A stretch of 32,290 nt of DNA from the NCBI GenBank assembly GCA_022821265.1, contig JAJEDW010000163.1, forward strand, positions 1 to 32,290, in the 5' to 3' direction. A program made the translations under genes and the position numbers. The DNA is from Acidobacteriota bacterium. GTDB lineage: Bacteria > Acidobacteriota > Terriglobia > 20CM-2-55-15. The notes under the pieces are model-generated. The model ran no database searches and was not told the origin of the DNA. It worked only from the letters and a program-made list of their open reading frames with translations. This document shows, piece after piece, positions 19,133 to 28,478 of this stretch; position 1 is the first letter of the stretch; the number at the start of each line of letters is the position of its first letter.

Positions 19133-21231
19133 TCCATCCAGGGGACGTTCTCCGCGGCGATCGGCGCGGGGTTCCCGACGTCCGACCCGCCGTAGAATCG
19201 GGAATCCGAGTTGAGAATCTCCCGGTACTCGCCCGATCGCGGAACACCAATCCGATAACCCTCCCGCGGGATCGGCGTGAAGTTCAGGACGACGACGACG
19301 TCTCCCCGCGAACCGATGCGGAGATAGGACAGCACGGAGCTTTCGCGATCGTCCCAGCGCAGCCAACGGAAACCCGAGGATTCGAAGTCGCGGCCGTGCA
19401 GCGGTTCCCGCGTCCGGTACAGGCGGTTCAGGTCGCCGACGAGCTTCCGGACCCCGGCGTGCTCCGGCGCCCCGAGCAGCTCCCACGGCACCTGGCCGTC
19501 GTGATCCCACTCCGACGGCTGCCCCAACTCCGACCCCATGAACAGCAGTTTCTTGCCGGGATAGGTCCATTGGAACGTGAACAGCAGCCGCAGGTTGGCG
19601 AACTGCTGCCACCGGTCCCCGGCCATCTTGGCCAGCAGGGAGCCCTTCCCGTGAGTGACTTCGTCGTGCGACAGCGGAAGCAGGAAGTTCTCCGAGAACG
19701 CGTAGACCGGACCGAACGTCACGCGGTCGTGGTGGTGCTTCCGGTGCACGGGATCCATGGACAGGTACGCGAGCGTGTCGTGCATCCATCCCATGTTCCA
19801 CTTCAGGCTGAATCCCAGTCCCCCCGCGTAGGTGGGCCGCGTGACGCCCGGCCATGCCGTGGACTCCTCGGCAATGATCAGTGTCCCCGGGAACTCGAGG
19901 TGCGCGGCCTCGTTCAGCGTCCGAAGGAATCCGACGGCTTCCAGGTTCTCGTTGCCTCCGTGGACGTTGGGAGTCCACTGTCCGGGCTCCCGGGAGTAAT
20001 CCAGGTAGAGCATCGCGGCGACGGCGTCGACGCGGATGCCGTCGAAGTGAAACTCCTCCAGCCAGTGGAGCGCGCTGGAAACCAGGAAACTCCGGACCTC
20101 GCGGCGGTCGTAGTTGAACGCCAGCGTGCCCCAGTCCCGCTGCTCGGCCTTGAGGGGATCCGCGTATTCGAACAGCGGCTCGCCGTCGAACGCGGCCAGA
20201 CCGTGGGCGTCGCGGGGAAAGTGTCCCGGCACCCAATCCAGGAGCACGCCGATGCCCCGCCCGTGGAGCCGGTCGATCAGGCAGCGCAGGCCATCGGCGT
20301 CTCCGTAGCGCGACGTCGGGGCGAAGTAGCCGGTGGCCTGATAGCCCCACGACGCATCGAGCGGGTGCTCGGTGATCGGGAGCAGCTCGACGTGGGTGAA
20401 CCCGGTCTCCTCCAGGTATGGGACCAGGCGGTCCGCCAGCGCGCGGTAGTCGAGGAACTCCCCGGACGGCCCCCTCGCCCAGGAACCGCAGTGCAACTCA
20501 TAGATGGAAATCGGCGCGCGGCGCCACTCGAAGTTCTTTTGCCCCTCCATCCACGCCGAGTCCGTCCACGCGTAAGCCGCGTCCGGCGCGACCCTCGACG
20601 CCGTGCGCGGCCTCAGTTCGAAGCTTCGCGCGAACGGGTCGCTCCGCGTGAGAACACGGCCGCTCGGGCCGTGGCGTATCTCGTACTTGTAAAGCGCCCC
20701 CGCGTCCAGACCCGGAATGAACAGCTCCCAGACGCCGGATCGTCCGCGGACCCCCATGGGATGCCGGCGTCCGTCCCAGTCGTTGAAGTCCCCGACGACG
20801 CTGACACGTTCCGCGTTCGGCGCCCACAGCGCGAACAGCACGCCGTCGACGCCGTCCACTCGACGCCGGCGGGCCCCGAGGAGCCAGTGCGAACGGAAGT
20901 GGTCGCCGCGGCCGAACGATTCGAGATCGCCGTCGGAAAGCTGTGGCTCGAACGCGTAGGGATCGAAATCCTCGAGGATTCGCCCGTCGCGGCGGCTGCG
21001 GATCCGGTATCGGACGGGCACGCGGTCGCCACGCCCCCGCCATTCGAAAACGTCGCCCCCCGGGCGGCGGGACATGGGCTCGCCCGACTCCACGATCTCG
21101 GCGCTCTCGACGCTGGGCAGATACGCGCGGACGACGACATCCCCATCGCCGGCGGGATGCCGCCCGAGCACGGAGAACGGATCGTGCAGCCGGCCTTCGG
21201 CCAGACGCCGCAGCGCTTCTCCACCGTCCAT

Positions 21232-21364
21232 CCGGGCACCATAACACCAAAACGAGCCGGTCCGTACGTCACGCGGCCGCTCCCCGGATGTCGTACAATG
21301 GCGCTTCGGTTCGCCCGGAATCGCGGCGGCCGCCCGAAGCGAAAGAGAACCCCTGGAATCCCGC
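21232..21364. promoter_or_regulatory. Divergent promoter region glgB / glgP
   Basis: The 133-bp spacer separates a synthesis gene from a degradation operon. The best rightward -10 is TACAAT at 21294-21299, without a recognisable -35. Only a weak ribosome-binding site (GAAAGAGAA, 21341-21349) precedes glgP, at longer than usual spacing. A shared regulator site is possible but none is evident. Confidence 0.3.
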
Positions 21365-24034
21365 ATGAGCGAACGCCATTCCGAGTCCGAGCGTTCCCTG
21401 GACCCGCCGTCGGCGCCGGCGGCCGACGTCGAGATCGACGACGGCAAGTCGCGCGAGCTGCTGATGGAGCTCGCCGCCTCCTCGGCCGAACGTTTCGGCG
21501 CGGACGTCTGTTCCATCTACCTGCTGGAGGCGGACCGGGCGAACCTGGTGCTGGCCGCGACCTTCGGGCTGCGTCCGGAATCCGTCGGCAAGGTCCGCAT
21601 GGGACTCCGCGAGGCCCTGACCGGCCTGGTGGCCGAGCGTTCCCGCCCGGTGGCCGTGGAGCACGTCCAGGCGCATCCCCGTTTCAAGTACTTTCCCGAC
21701 ACGGGCGAGGAAGCCTACGAGTCCTTCCTGGGCGTCCCGCTGGCCGACCGCGGCGTGCTGCAGGGGGTCCTGGTCGTGCAGACCGTCCAGCCGCGCGTCT
21801 TCGGGCCGGACGACATCGAGCGGCTGGAGGAGATCGCCCACCGGATCGCGCCCCTCGTCGGCGACGCCCGCGCCCTGGAACTCTTCATAGCGCCGACCGG
21901 CGACCGTCTCTGGACCCTGGCGCGGAACCTCTGGTGGAGTTGGGATCCGGACGCCGGAAGCCTGTTTCGCGATCTCGACCCCGAGCGGTGGCGCGAGCTG
22001 GGGCAGAACCCGATCGCGCTGCTCGGCGAGATCCCGCTCCGCGAGCTGGAACGGCGCGCGGACGTCCAGGTTCTCCACAGCCGGATCAACGCCGCGTACC
22101 GCCGTTTCCGCCAGTACGTCGACCGGACCGAAACGTGGGGCACGGTTCACGCCGGCGTCCTGGGGCGCGAACCCGTGGCCTATTTCTCGGCGGAGTTCGG
22201 CATCCACGCGTCCGTCCCCATCTATTCCGGCGGACTGGGCGTGCTGGCCGGAGACCACCTGAAGAACGCCTCGGACCTGGATGTGCCGCTGGTCGGAGTC
22301 GGGTTGCTGTACAGCTACGGGTATTTCCGGCAGCACCTGGACGATTCCGGGTGGCAGCAGGAAGCCTACATCCGGAACGACCCCGCCCGATTGCCGATCG
22401 AGCCCGCCGTCGACGTGGCGGGCCGGCCCGTCCGGATCTCGATCGAGACTCGTACCGGCGTGATTCACGCCAAGGTCTGGCGCATGGCGGTCGGACGGCG
22501 CACGCTGCTCCTGCTCGACTCCGATGTCGACGGCAACGCCGCCGAGGACCGCGAGTTGACCGCGCGGCTGTACGGAGGCGACCGCCGGGTCCGAATCCGT
22601 CAGGAACTGCTGCTGGGCGTGGGCGGCGTCCGCGCGTTGGCGGCCATGGGGATTTCGCCGGGCGCCTACCACCTGAACGAAGGGCACAGCGCGTTCGCCG
22701 TCGTCGAGGCGATTCGCCGGCGCATGGCGCAGGACGGCCTCGACTATGCCGGCGCCGCGCGCCGGGTCTCCCGGACCGTGGTGTTCACGACGCACACGCC
22801 CGTACCCGCCGGTCACGACCGGTTCCATCCGGAACTGGTCGAGGAACACCTCGGTCCTTTGCGGGACGCGTTGCGGCTGTCGGCGCGGGACTTCCTGGGG
22901 CTGGGGCGCATCGACCCGGACAACGGGGCGGAGGAGTTCTGCATGACCGTGCTGGCGCTCCGGCTGTCGCGGCGGTCGAACGCGGTTTCGTGCCTTCACG
23001 GCGAGGTCTCGCGGGGCATGTGGATGTCGCTGTGGCCGGGGCGCCCCGAGGACGAGGCGCCGATCGGACACATCACCAACGGCGTCCATTCGCCGTCCTG
23101 GCTCGCCCCGCAGATGATCCAGCTCTACGGACGGCATCTGACGGGAGAGCGCAACTGGATGGAGCGCATCGGCGACGCGAAGACATGGCGGGACGTGGAG
23201 AACATCGACGACGGAGAGTTGTGGGAAACGCACCTGGCCTTGAAGTCCCGGCTGCTCCGTTTCGCCCGGCGCCGCGCCGTGAAACAGTCCCAGAAGCGGA
23301 ACGCGCCTCCGGAAGAGCTGGAACGGCTGTCCCGAATCCTGAGCCCGGATGCGCTGACGATCGGGTTCGCCCGCCGGTTCGCCACGTACAAGCGCGCCAC
23401 CCTGATCCTGAACGACCTGGAGCGTCTCATCGCGCTGGTGAACGACGCGCGGCGCCCGGTGCAGTTCGTATTCGCCGGCAAGGCCCACCCGTTGGACGAA
23501 CCCGGCAAGAGGGTACTGCAGCGGATCGCGGAGTTGAACCGCGACCCGCGGCTTCGGGACCGGATCGTGTTCATCGAGGACTACGACATCAACGTCGGAC
23601 GGTACATGGTCCAGGGCGTGGACGTCTGGCTCAACACGCCGCGGCGTCCGTTGGAGGCGTCGGGGACGAGCGGCCAGAAGGTGGTTCTGAACGGCGGATT
23701 GAACCTCTCGGTACTCGACGGGTGGTGGGCCGAGGCCTACGACGGCTCGAACGGGTTCGCCATCGGGCCGAACCGCGCGCACGTCGATCCCGAGCAGCAC
23801 GACCGGCGCGACGGAGAGGACCTGTACCGCGTGTTGACCGACGAGGTCATTCCGCTCTACTACGACGACCGCGACGCGGAAGGACTGCCCCGAGGCTGGA
23901 TCCGGCGCATGAAGCGCTCGATCCGCACGCTCGGTTGGCGCTTCAGCGCCAACCGGATGGTGATGGACTACACGTGGCACTGTTACGTGCCGGCGGCCGG
24001 CGGAACGTCGCATCACATGTCCCGGGTCCCATGA
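21365..24034 (+). CDS. glgP: Alpha-glucan (glycogen) phosphorylase with an N-terminal GAF domain
   Basis: The protein is 889 aa. The C-terminal part (from about residue 178) is a GT35 phosphorylase of the Thermus/mycobacterial type: a DUF3417 start (LWTLARNLWWSWDPDAG), then YFSAEFGIHASVPIYSGGLG, HLNEGHSAF, HTPVPAGHD, ITNGVHSPSW, FARRFATYKR, and the PLP loop EASGTSGQKVVLNGG, where Lys772 should hold pyridoxal phosphate. It releases glucose 1-phosphate from glycogen ends. Residues about 30-170 are a separate GAF domain: SSAERFGADVCSIYLLE, LVLAATFGLRPESVGKVRMG, GLVAERSRPV, HPRFKYFPDTGEE, SFLGVPLADRGVLQGVLVVQ. This resembles the GAF domain of the nitrogen PTS enzyme PtsP. The fusion suggests ligand control of glycogen breakdown (inference). 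malQ follows 7 nt after the stop. Confidence 0.95.
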   Translation: MSERHSESERSLDPPSAPAADVEIDDGKSRELLMELAASSAERFGADVCSIYLLEADRANLVLAATFGLRPESVGKVRMGLREALTGLVAERSRPVAVEHVQAHPRFKYFPDTGEEAYESFLGVPLADRGVLQGVLVVQTVQPRVFGPDDIERLEEIAHRIAPLVGDARALELFIAPTGDRLWTLARNLWWSWDPDAGSLFRDLDPERWRELGQNPIALLGEIPLRELERRADVQVLHSRINAAYRRFRQYVDRTETWGTVHAGVLGREPVAYFSAEFGIHASVPIYSGGLGVLAGDHLKNASDLDVPLVGVGLLYSYGYFRQHLDDSGWQQEAYIRNDPARLPIEPAVDVAGRPVRISIETRTGVIHAKVWRMAVGRRTLLLLDSDVDGNAAEDRELTARLYGGDRRVRIRQELLLGVGGVRALAAMGISPGAYHLNEGHSAFAVVEAIRRRMAQDGLDYAGAARRVSRTVVFTTHTPVPAGHDRFHPELVEEHLGPLRDALRLSARDFLGLGRIDPDNGAEEFCMTVLALRLSRRSNAVSCLHGEVSRGMWMSLWPGRPEDEAPIGHITNGVHSPSWLAPQMIQLYGRHLTGERNWMERIGDAKTWRDVENIDDGELWETHLALKSRLLRFARRRAVKQSQKRNAPPEELERLSRILSPDALTIGFARRFATYKRATLILNDLERLIALVNDARRPVQFVFAGKAHPLDEPGKRVLQRIAELNRDPRLRDRIVFIEDYDINVGRYMVQGVDVWLNTPRRPLEASGTSGQKVVLNGGLNLSVLDGWWAEAYDGSNGFAIGPNRAHVDPEQHDRRDGEDLYRVLTDEVIPLYYDDRDAEGLPRGWIRRMKRSIRTLGWRFSANRMVMDYTWHCYVPAAGGTSHHMSRVP

Positions 24035-24041
24035 CCGGTTG

Positions 24042-25400
24042 ATGGACGACGTGTTCGGGCGGCGGCGGGCCGGCGTGTTGCTCCACCCGACTTCGCTGCC
24101 CGGCCCCGGCGCCAACGGCACGATCGGTCCCGAGGCCCGCCGCTTCGTCGACTTTCTGCGGGGCGCGGGTTTCACCGTCTGGCAGACTCTTCCCCTCGGA
24201 CCGGCCGACCGGTTCGGCTCGCCGTATTCCCTGCGTTCCGAGTACGCCGGCAATCCCGGCCTCGTCGACGACGAGCCGTGCGACGAGAGCGCTCTCGCCG
24301 CGTTCGCGCGCCGCCATCGACGCTGGCTGCTGCCCTACGCGCTCTTCCGTTCGCTGGAGGGAACGTTCCGCGCGCCGTGGTGGCAATGGCCGGCCGAGGT
24401 CCGCGACCGCCGCGGCGACGCGATACGGAAACACCTGGCGCGGGAAACGGCCCCGATCCGCGCCGTGGTCCGGGAACAGTACCGATTCCAGCGGCAATGG
24501 ACAGCGCTCAAACGGTACGCCAACGAGTCGGGCGTGTACCTGTTCGGCGACGTCCCGTTCTACGCCAATCGCGACAGCGTCGACGTCTGGTGGAACCGCC
24601 GGCTCTTTCGCGTCGGCGCGCACGGCGAGCCGGAGGCGGTCGCCGGCGTCCCGCCGGACTACTTCAACGCCGACGGCCAGCTATGGGGCAATCCCCTGTA
24701 CCGCTGGGACCGGATGGAACGGGAGGGGTTCCACTGGTGGATCGACCGGCTCGGACACCAGCTCGAACGGTTCGACCTGGTCCGGATCGATCACTTTCGC
24801 GCATTCGCCGCGTACTGGGAGATTCGAGCGGGAGCCGCCACGGCGGCCGCGGGCCGGTGGCGGCCCGGTTACGGGGAGCCGCTTCTGACCGAGTTGCGGC
24901 GGCGGCGCGGGTCCCTGCCCCTGGTCGCCGAGGACCTGGGCGACATCACCGATGACGTTCGCGCGCTCCGGGACCGGTTCTCGCTTCCCGGCATGGCGGT
25001 GCTCCAGTTCGCCTTCGACGGTTCGGACGCCAATCCGCACCTGCCGCGAAACCACCGGGTCGACTCCGTCGTCTACACCGGCACGCACGACAACGACACG
25101 ACCCGGGGATGGTTCGACGGCCTCGACGCGGACGCCCGGCGATACGTATGCCGGATCCTCGGCTGCGCCGAACCGGACGCGCCCGCCTCGATGGTGGAAG
25201 CGGCGTACGCGTCGCCGGCCCGGATCGCCGTGATCCCTTTTCAGGACGTGCTTGGAATCGGCTCGGAAGGCCGCATGAACACGCCGGGAACGACGTCGGG
25301 GAACTGGCTCTGGCGGTTCGACTGGAACGCGCTGGACCCCGGGGCGGCGGCCCGTTGGCGGGACCGCGCCCGCCGCCACGGCCGGTTCACGGACGGATGA
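24042..25400 (+). CDS. malQ: 4-alpha-glucanotransferase (amylomaltase, GH77)
   Basis: The protein is 452 aa, somewhat shorter than the usual 500 aa or so. It transfers maltodextrin segments between chains, turning short oligosaccharides left by GlgP and GlgX back into phosphorylase substrates. The N-terminus is typical (RRAGVLLHPTSLPGPG), followed by WQTLPLGPADRFGSPY, FGDVPFYANRDSVDVW, PPDYFNADGQLWGNP, VRIDHFRAF with nucleophile Asp250, VAEDLGDIT with acid/base Glu297, GTHDNDTTRGW and MNTPGTTSGNWLWR. Start ATG 24042 is 7 nt after glgP; a TTG directly before it is an alternative. It overlaps the 3' end of glgA, on the other strand, by 14 nt. Confidence 0.95.
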   Translation: MDDVFGRRRAGVLLHPTSLPGPGANGTIGPEARRFVDFLRGAGFTVWQTLPLGPADRFGSPYSLRSEYAGNPGLVDDEPCDESALAAFARRHRRWLLPYALFRSLEGTFRAPWWQWPAEVRDRRGDAIRKHLARETAPIRAVVREQYRFQRQWTALKRYANESGVYLFGDVPFYANRDSVDVWWNRRLFRVGAHGEPEAVAGVPPDYFNADGQLWGNPLYRWDRMEREGFHWWIDRLGHQLERFDLVRIDHFRAFAAYWEIRAGAATAAAGRWRPGYGEPLLTELRRRRGSLPLVAEDLGDITDDVRALRDRFSLPGMAVLQFAFDGSDANPHLPRNHRVDSVVYTGTHDNDTTRGWFDGLDADARRYVCRILGCAEPDAPASMVEAAYASPARIAVIPFQDVLGIGSEGRMNTPGTTSGNWLWRFDWNALDPGAAARWRDRARRHGRFTDG

Positions 25401-26757
25401 GCCGGCGATAGGCCTCTTCGTAGGCCCCCACCTGCCGGGCCCATGAGAAGTCCGCGCGCATCGCGTTCCGGACCAGGCGCGGCCACGCCGCCGCGTCGTC
25501 GAACCACTCGATGGCGCGCTCCAGCGCCCAGATCAGTCCCTGGGGATCCGCGTGCTCGAAGACGCTGCCGTTCCCGCGGCCCGAGGCCGGGTCGAAGTGC
25601 AAGACCGTGTCGGCCAGGCCTCCGGTCCGGCGGACGACGGGGATCGTCCCGTACCGCAGCGCGTACATCTGCGTCAGGCCGCACGGCTCGTAGCGCGACG
25701 GCACGACGAACAGGTCGGCGCCGGCGAAGATGCGATGCGCCAGCGGCTCATCGTAGCCGTTCCGGAACGCGACGCGGCCGGGATGCGCGTCCGCCAAACC
25801 TTCCAGCGCGCGCTCCAACACGGCGTCGCCGCTTCCCAGCACCGCGAATCCCGCCCGGGTGCGCGCGAGCAGTTCCGGCAGCGCGTCGATCAGCAGGTCG
25901 ACCCCCTTCTGGTGAACCAGCCGGGACACCAGGCCCACCAGCGGGGCGTTCCGGTCGAAGCCCGGCAGCAGGTCGCCGCGGAGCGACGCCCGGGCGGTGG
26001 CCTTGCCCGAGGGGTCCTCGGCGCCGTAGGGGGCGTCGATCAACGGATCGGTGGACGGTTCCCACGTCTGGTAGTCCACGCCGTTCAGGATGCCGAGCGG
26101 GTCGTCGCCGCGGTCCCGCAGTACCGCGTCCAGGCCCATTCCGAATTCCGGCGTGCGGATCTCCCGGGCGTAGGTCGGGCTGACGGTGGTGACGCGGTCC
26201 GCGGCGCGCAGTCCCGTCCTCAGGAAATGGACGTTGCCGTCGGCTTCCGGCGCCGCCCGGACATCGCCGACGCCCGCGAGGGCCGACGCCGGGAACACGC
26301 CCTGGTAGCCGAGGTTGTGAACCGTCAGCATCGTCGGGGCCGGGGGCCGCATGGCCGGCGCCAGGGCGGCGTGCCAGTCGTGGCAGTGGAAGACGTCCGC
26401 CCGCCAGCCCAGAACGTCGCCCAGCGCGCACGCCGCGCCGGCCAGGCGCGCGAATCGGACCGCGTCGCGATCATCGCCCGTGTAGACGGACCCGGTGTCG
26501 AGCCCCGGCGCGTCGAGCCGGTAGATCCGCGGACCGCCCGCCGCGTTGCGATGCTCCAGCAGCCGGCAGTCGCCGATCGGGCCCAGCTCATGCGCGGTTT
26601 CCGGCCCGATGGGCGCGTACGCGGGAACGAGGACGCGGACGTCGTGGCCGGCGCCGGCCAGGGCGCCCGTCAGCCCCGCGACCGCGTCGGCGAGACCGCC
26701 GGTCTTGACCAGCCCGGCGTACTCGGCGGCCACCATCAGGATCTTCATGGGAGCCAT
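25387..26757 (-). CDS. glgA: Glycogen synthase (ADP-glucose type, GT5)
   Basis: The protein is 456 aa. It adds glucose from ADP-glucose to the non-reducing ends of glycogen. The ADP-glucose motif KTGGLADAV is at 18-26. Other GT5 features: FHCHDWHAALAP, LTVHNLGYQG, TTVSPTYAREI, GILNGVDYQTWEP, VSRLVHQKGVDLL and the C-terminal VVPSRYEPCGLTQMYALRYG followed by VRRTGGLADTV, with the conserved catalytic Glu in YEPCGL. The start may be ATG 26757 or ATG 26748 (MKILMVAAE); neither has a strong ribosome-binding site. It lies 27 nt behind the phosphofructokinase gene on the same strand, so the two probably form an operon. Its 3' end overlaps malQ by 14 nt. Confidence 0.95.
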   Translation of the reverse strand: MAPMKILMVAAEYAGLVKTGGLADAVAGLTGALAGAGHDVRVLVPAYAPIGPETAHELGPIGDCRLLEHRNAAGGPRIYRLDAPGLDTGSVYTGDDRDAVRFARLAGAACALGDVLGWRADVFHCHDWHAALAPAMRPPAPTMLTVHNLGYQGVFPASALAGVGDVRAAPEADGNVHFLRTGLRAADRVTTVSPTYAREIRTPEFGMGLDAVLRDRGDDPLGILNGVDYQTWEPSTDPLIDAPYGAEDPSGKATARASLRGDLLPGFDRNAPLVGLVSRLVHQKGVDLLIDALPELLARTRAGFAVLGSGDAVLERALEGLADAHPGRVAFRNGYDEPLAHRIFAGADLFVVPSRYEPCGLTQMYALRYGTIPVVRRTGGLADTVLHFDPASGRGNGSVFEHADPQGLIWALERAIEWFDDAAAWPRLVRNAMRADFSWARQVGAYEEAYRRLIRP

Positions 26758-26784
26758 CGGGTGTGGAAGGCGTCCTCGCCGTCC

Positions 26785-27960
26785 TCAGGCGCGGGTCAGG
26801 AACAGCGGCCACCCCGTCTTCGCGGCATAGTCGGGACGGAAGCGTTCGCGGTTGTACATCGTGTCGACGTCGAGCCGGCGCGCGCCCAAGGCCGGGTCCG
26901 GGATTTCGGTGTCGGTGTAGCACCCGTTGCGGACAGCCGTCATGCGCCCGAATCCGCGATCGGCCACGCACTGGAACGCCATGCTGGCGAACGCGTAGGC
27001 GACCATCTTGTCCAGGAAGTCCGGATCGCCGCTCCGGAGGTCGTACGTCAGATCGCTCACCGCGGTCTCCTCGCCCGTCTGCCGCCGAATCTCCTCGCTC
27101 AGGGCCTCGGCCACGTTGAGCTTGCGCCGGTTCCCGTACGCGTCGGGCTCACCGTACTCCACGACCTCGCGGCCCCGCCAGGTCGCCCCCTCCGACATGA
27201 CCAGCAGGGCGTACCGGCTGGGATTGCTCCGCTTGTCCGCCATGAGCAGCTCGATCAATCGCGACAGATCGAACGGCGCCTCGGGTATGCAGCATCGGAG
27301 CGACGCCACGTAGGCCGTATAGAAGGCCGTGAACCCCGCGTCCCGCCCGAAGACGCGGAAGATGCCGATCCGTTCGTGCGAGCCGATCGTCGTCGTCTGA
27401 CGGCGGATCGCGTCGACCGCGCGCGTGATGGCCGTGGAGAAGCCGACGCAGTACTCCGTGTTGCGCACGTCGTTGTCCATGGTCTTCGGAATCGCGACCA
27501 CCGGGAATCCCTCCCGCGCGAGCGCCGAGGCGTAGCTCAGGGTGTCGTCGCCGCCGATGGGCAACAGGCAGTCGATGCGGAGCCGCTGGAGATTCTCGAT
27601 CACCAGCGGGGTCAGGTCGAAATAGCCGGGCTCGACCTCCCGGCACCGTCCCAGCATCGGCTGCTGGTTGGCCGAGAGGACGGAGGCCTTCATGCGGGAC
27701 GGGCGTGCGCGCGACGTATGCAGGAAGGTCCCGCCCGTGCGATCCACCGTGCGCGTGTTGTCCCGGTTGAGGATGACGAAGTTCTCGGGATCGAGCGTCT
27801 TGTCCAGATCCCCGTGCACCAGGCCCAGCCAACCGCGGCGGATGCCGACGACCTCGAACTCGTCGGTCTCGCTGCTGCGGTAGACAACGGACTTGACGAC
27901 CGCGTTGAGGCCGGCGACGTCGCCGCCGCCTGTGAGAATGCCGATTCGGATCTTTGCCAA
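26785..27960 (-). CDS. pfp: 6-phosphofructokinase, predicted pyrophosphate-dependent
   Basis: The protein is 391 aa from TTG 27960. It phosphorylates fructose 6-phosphate; PPi-using enzymes also work in reverse. The nucleotide loop is ILTGGGDVAGLN. The two positions that separate donors are both of PPi type: the G-G-D-G of ATP enzymes is GGDD (136-139, Asp139 at the E. coli Gly104 position), and PGTIDND is PKTMDND (Lys159 at the Gly124 position, catalytic Asp162). Spacing between the two sites is the same as in E. coli PfkA. The substrate-binding segment is GRDAGFTAFY. The TTG start is preferred over a far upstream ATG (28110) because GAGGTG sits 4 nt before it and family homology begins there. 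It precedes glgA by 27 nt. Confidence 0.9.
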   Translation of the reverse strand: MAKIRIGILTGGGDVAGLNAVVKSVVYRSSETDEFEVVGIRRGWLGLVHGDLDKTLDPENFVILNRDNTRTVDRTGGTFLHTSRARPSRMKASVLSANQQPMLGRCREVEPGYFDLTPLVIENLQRLRIDCLLPIGGDDTLSYASALAREGFPVVAIPKTMDNDVRNTEYCVGFSTAITRAVDAIRRQTTTIGSHERIGIFRVFGRDAGFTAFYTAYVASLRCCIPEAPFDLSRLIELLMADKRSNPSRYALLVMSEGATWRGREVVEYGEPDAYGNRRKLNVAEALSEEIRRQTGEETAVSDLTYDLRSGDPDFLDKMVAYAFASMAFQCVADRGFGRMTAVRNGCYTDTEIPDPALGARRLDVDTMYNRERFRPDYAAKTGWPLFLTRA

Positions 27961-27964
27961 GCTG

Positions 27965-27970
27965 CACCTC
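27965..27970 (-). promoter_or_regulatory. Ribosome-binding site fixing the TTG start of the phosphofructokinase
   Basis: GAGGTG on the minus strand lies 4 nt before TTG 27960, the point where recognisable PFK sequence (AKIRIGILTGGG) begins. It argues against the longer in-frame alternative from 28110, whose extra residues resemble no PFK. Confidence 0.7.
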
Positions 27971-28150
27971 GAATCCCCAATGAAAGCACGTTCCGAAACG
28001 CGGGGTCCACCCCCCCTCCCGGCGGGACAGGAAACGGAACGGCCGGCAAGCAACAGCCTTTTCGAACGCGTGAGATGTTCCGACCCGGTACGCAAGGCAA
28101 CATGATCCACGCTGGCGTTGAGCGCGTCCGCCCTCGATCGGGATGGCGAA

Positions 28151-28180
28151 TTACGTAATACGTAACACGTGGGTTATAGT
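28151..28180 (+). promoter_or_regulatory. Promoter and palindromic operator candidate of the toxin-antitoxin pair
   Basis: ttacgta-a-tacgtaa (28151-28165) is a 15-bp palindrome in a markedly AT-richer patch. It overlaps where the -35 would lie for the -10 element TATAGT (28175-28180). Two cacgtg hexamers (28166-28171 and 28184-28189) flank the -10. HigA-type antitoxins typically repress their own promoter by binding such palindromes, so this is the likely autoregulatory site. The -10 is only 6 nt from GTG 28187, so transcription may begin at or near the start codon. Confidence 0.6.
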
Positions 28181-28186
28181 GGTCAC

Positions 28187-28465
28187 GTGATTCGCAGCTT
28201 CCGCGGGCGGAGAACCCGACGGTTCTTCGAGGGCCTTCGCGTGCCGGCGTTCGAAGGGTTCGCGGATCAGGCGGCGCGGCGCTTGACAGCGCTGGACAAT
28301 GCCGAAGCGCTCCGCGACTTGGCCGGTTTGCCGAGTAACCGGCTGGAACGGTTACGCGGCGACAGGTCCGGGCAGCACAGTATCCGGATCAATTCGCAGT
28401 GGCGGGTTTGTTTTCGTTGGACGGACAACGGGCCGTCGGAGGTCGAAATCGTCGACTATCATTGA
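28187..28465 (+). CDS. higB: RelE/HigB-family toxin (predicted mRNA interferase)
   Basis: The protein is 92 aa, the usual HigB length. It reads MIRSFRGRRTRRFFEG, with RLTALDNAEALRDLAGLPSNRLE in the helical middle and the RelE-fold core HSIRINSQWRVCFRW followed by VEIVDYH. The closing His is typical of the HigB/GraT group, where the toxin cuts mRNA on the ribosome. GTG 28187 is chosen over GTG 28169 because it gives the family N-terminus; no ribosome-binding site precedes it, in line with a leaderless mRNA. The antitoxin gene follows 13 nt after the stop, in the toxin-first order typical of higBA. Confidence 0.9.
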   Translation: MIRSFRGRRTRRFFEGLRVPAFEGFADQAARRLTALDNAEALRDLAGLPSNRLERLRGDRSGQHSIRINSQWRVCFRWTDNGPSEVEIVDYH

Positions 28466-28470
28466 AGAGG
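28464..28470 (+). promoter_or_regulatory. Ribosome-binding site of the antitoxin gene
   Basis: GAAGAGG overlaps the toxin stop codon and is 8 nt from ATG 28479 but only 2 nt from ATG 28473, which favours the second ATG as the antitoxin start. Confidence 0.55.
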
Positions 28471-28478
28471 TCATGGGA

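Noticed and set aside
24031-24042. ATGA overlap at the glgP stop as the malQ start
   Set aside because: The ATG at 24031 is out of frame with malQ and its frame stops after three codons.
21269-24253. A 994-codon open frame antisense to glgP
   Set aside because: Composition is that of a high-GC antisense shadow (Arg, Val, Gln, His and Asp rich) with no recognisable motif; glgP on the other strand is certain.
27961-28110. Longer phosphofructokinase starting at ATG 28110
   Set aside because: The extra 50 residues resemble no PFK and the TTG at 27960 has a well-spaced GAGGTG and coincides with the start of family similarity.
25552-28158. An 868-codon open frame antisense to glgA and the phosphofructokinase
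   Set aside because: Low-complexity Arg/Val/Ala-rich translation without domains; both genes on the opposite strand have intact catalytic motifs.
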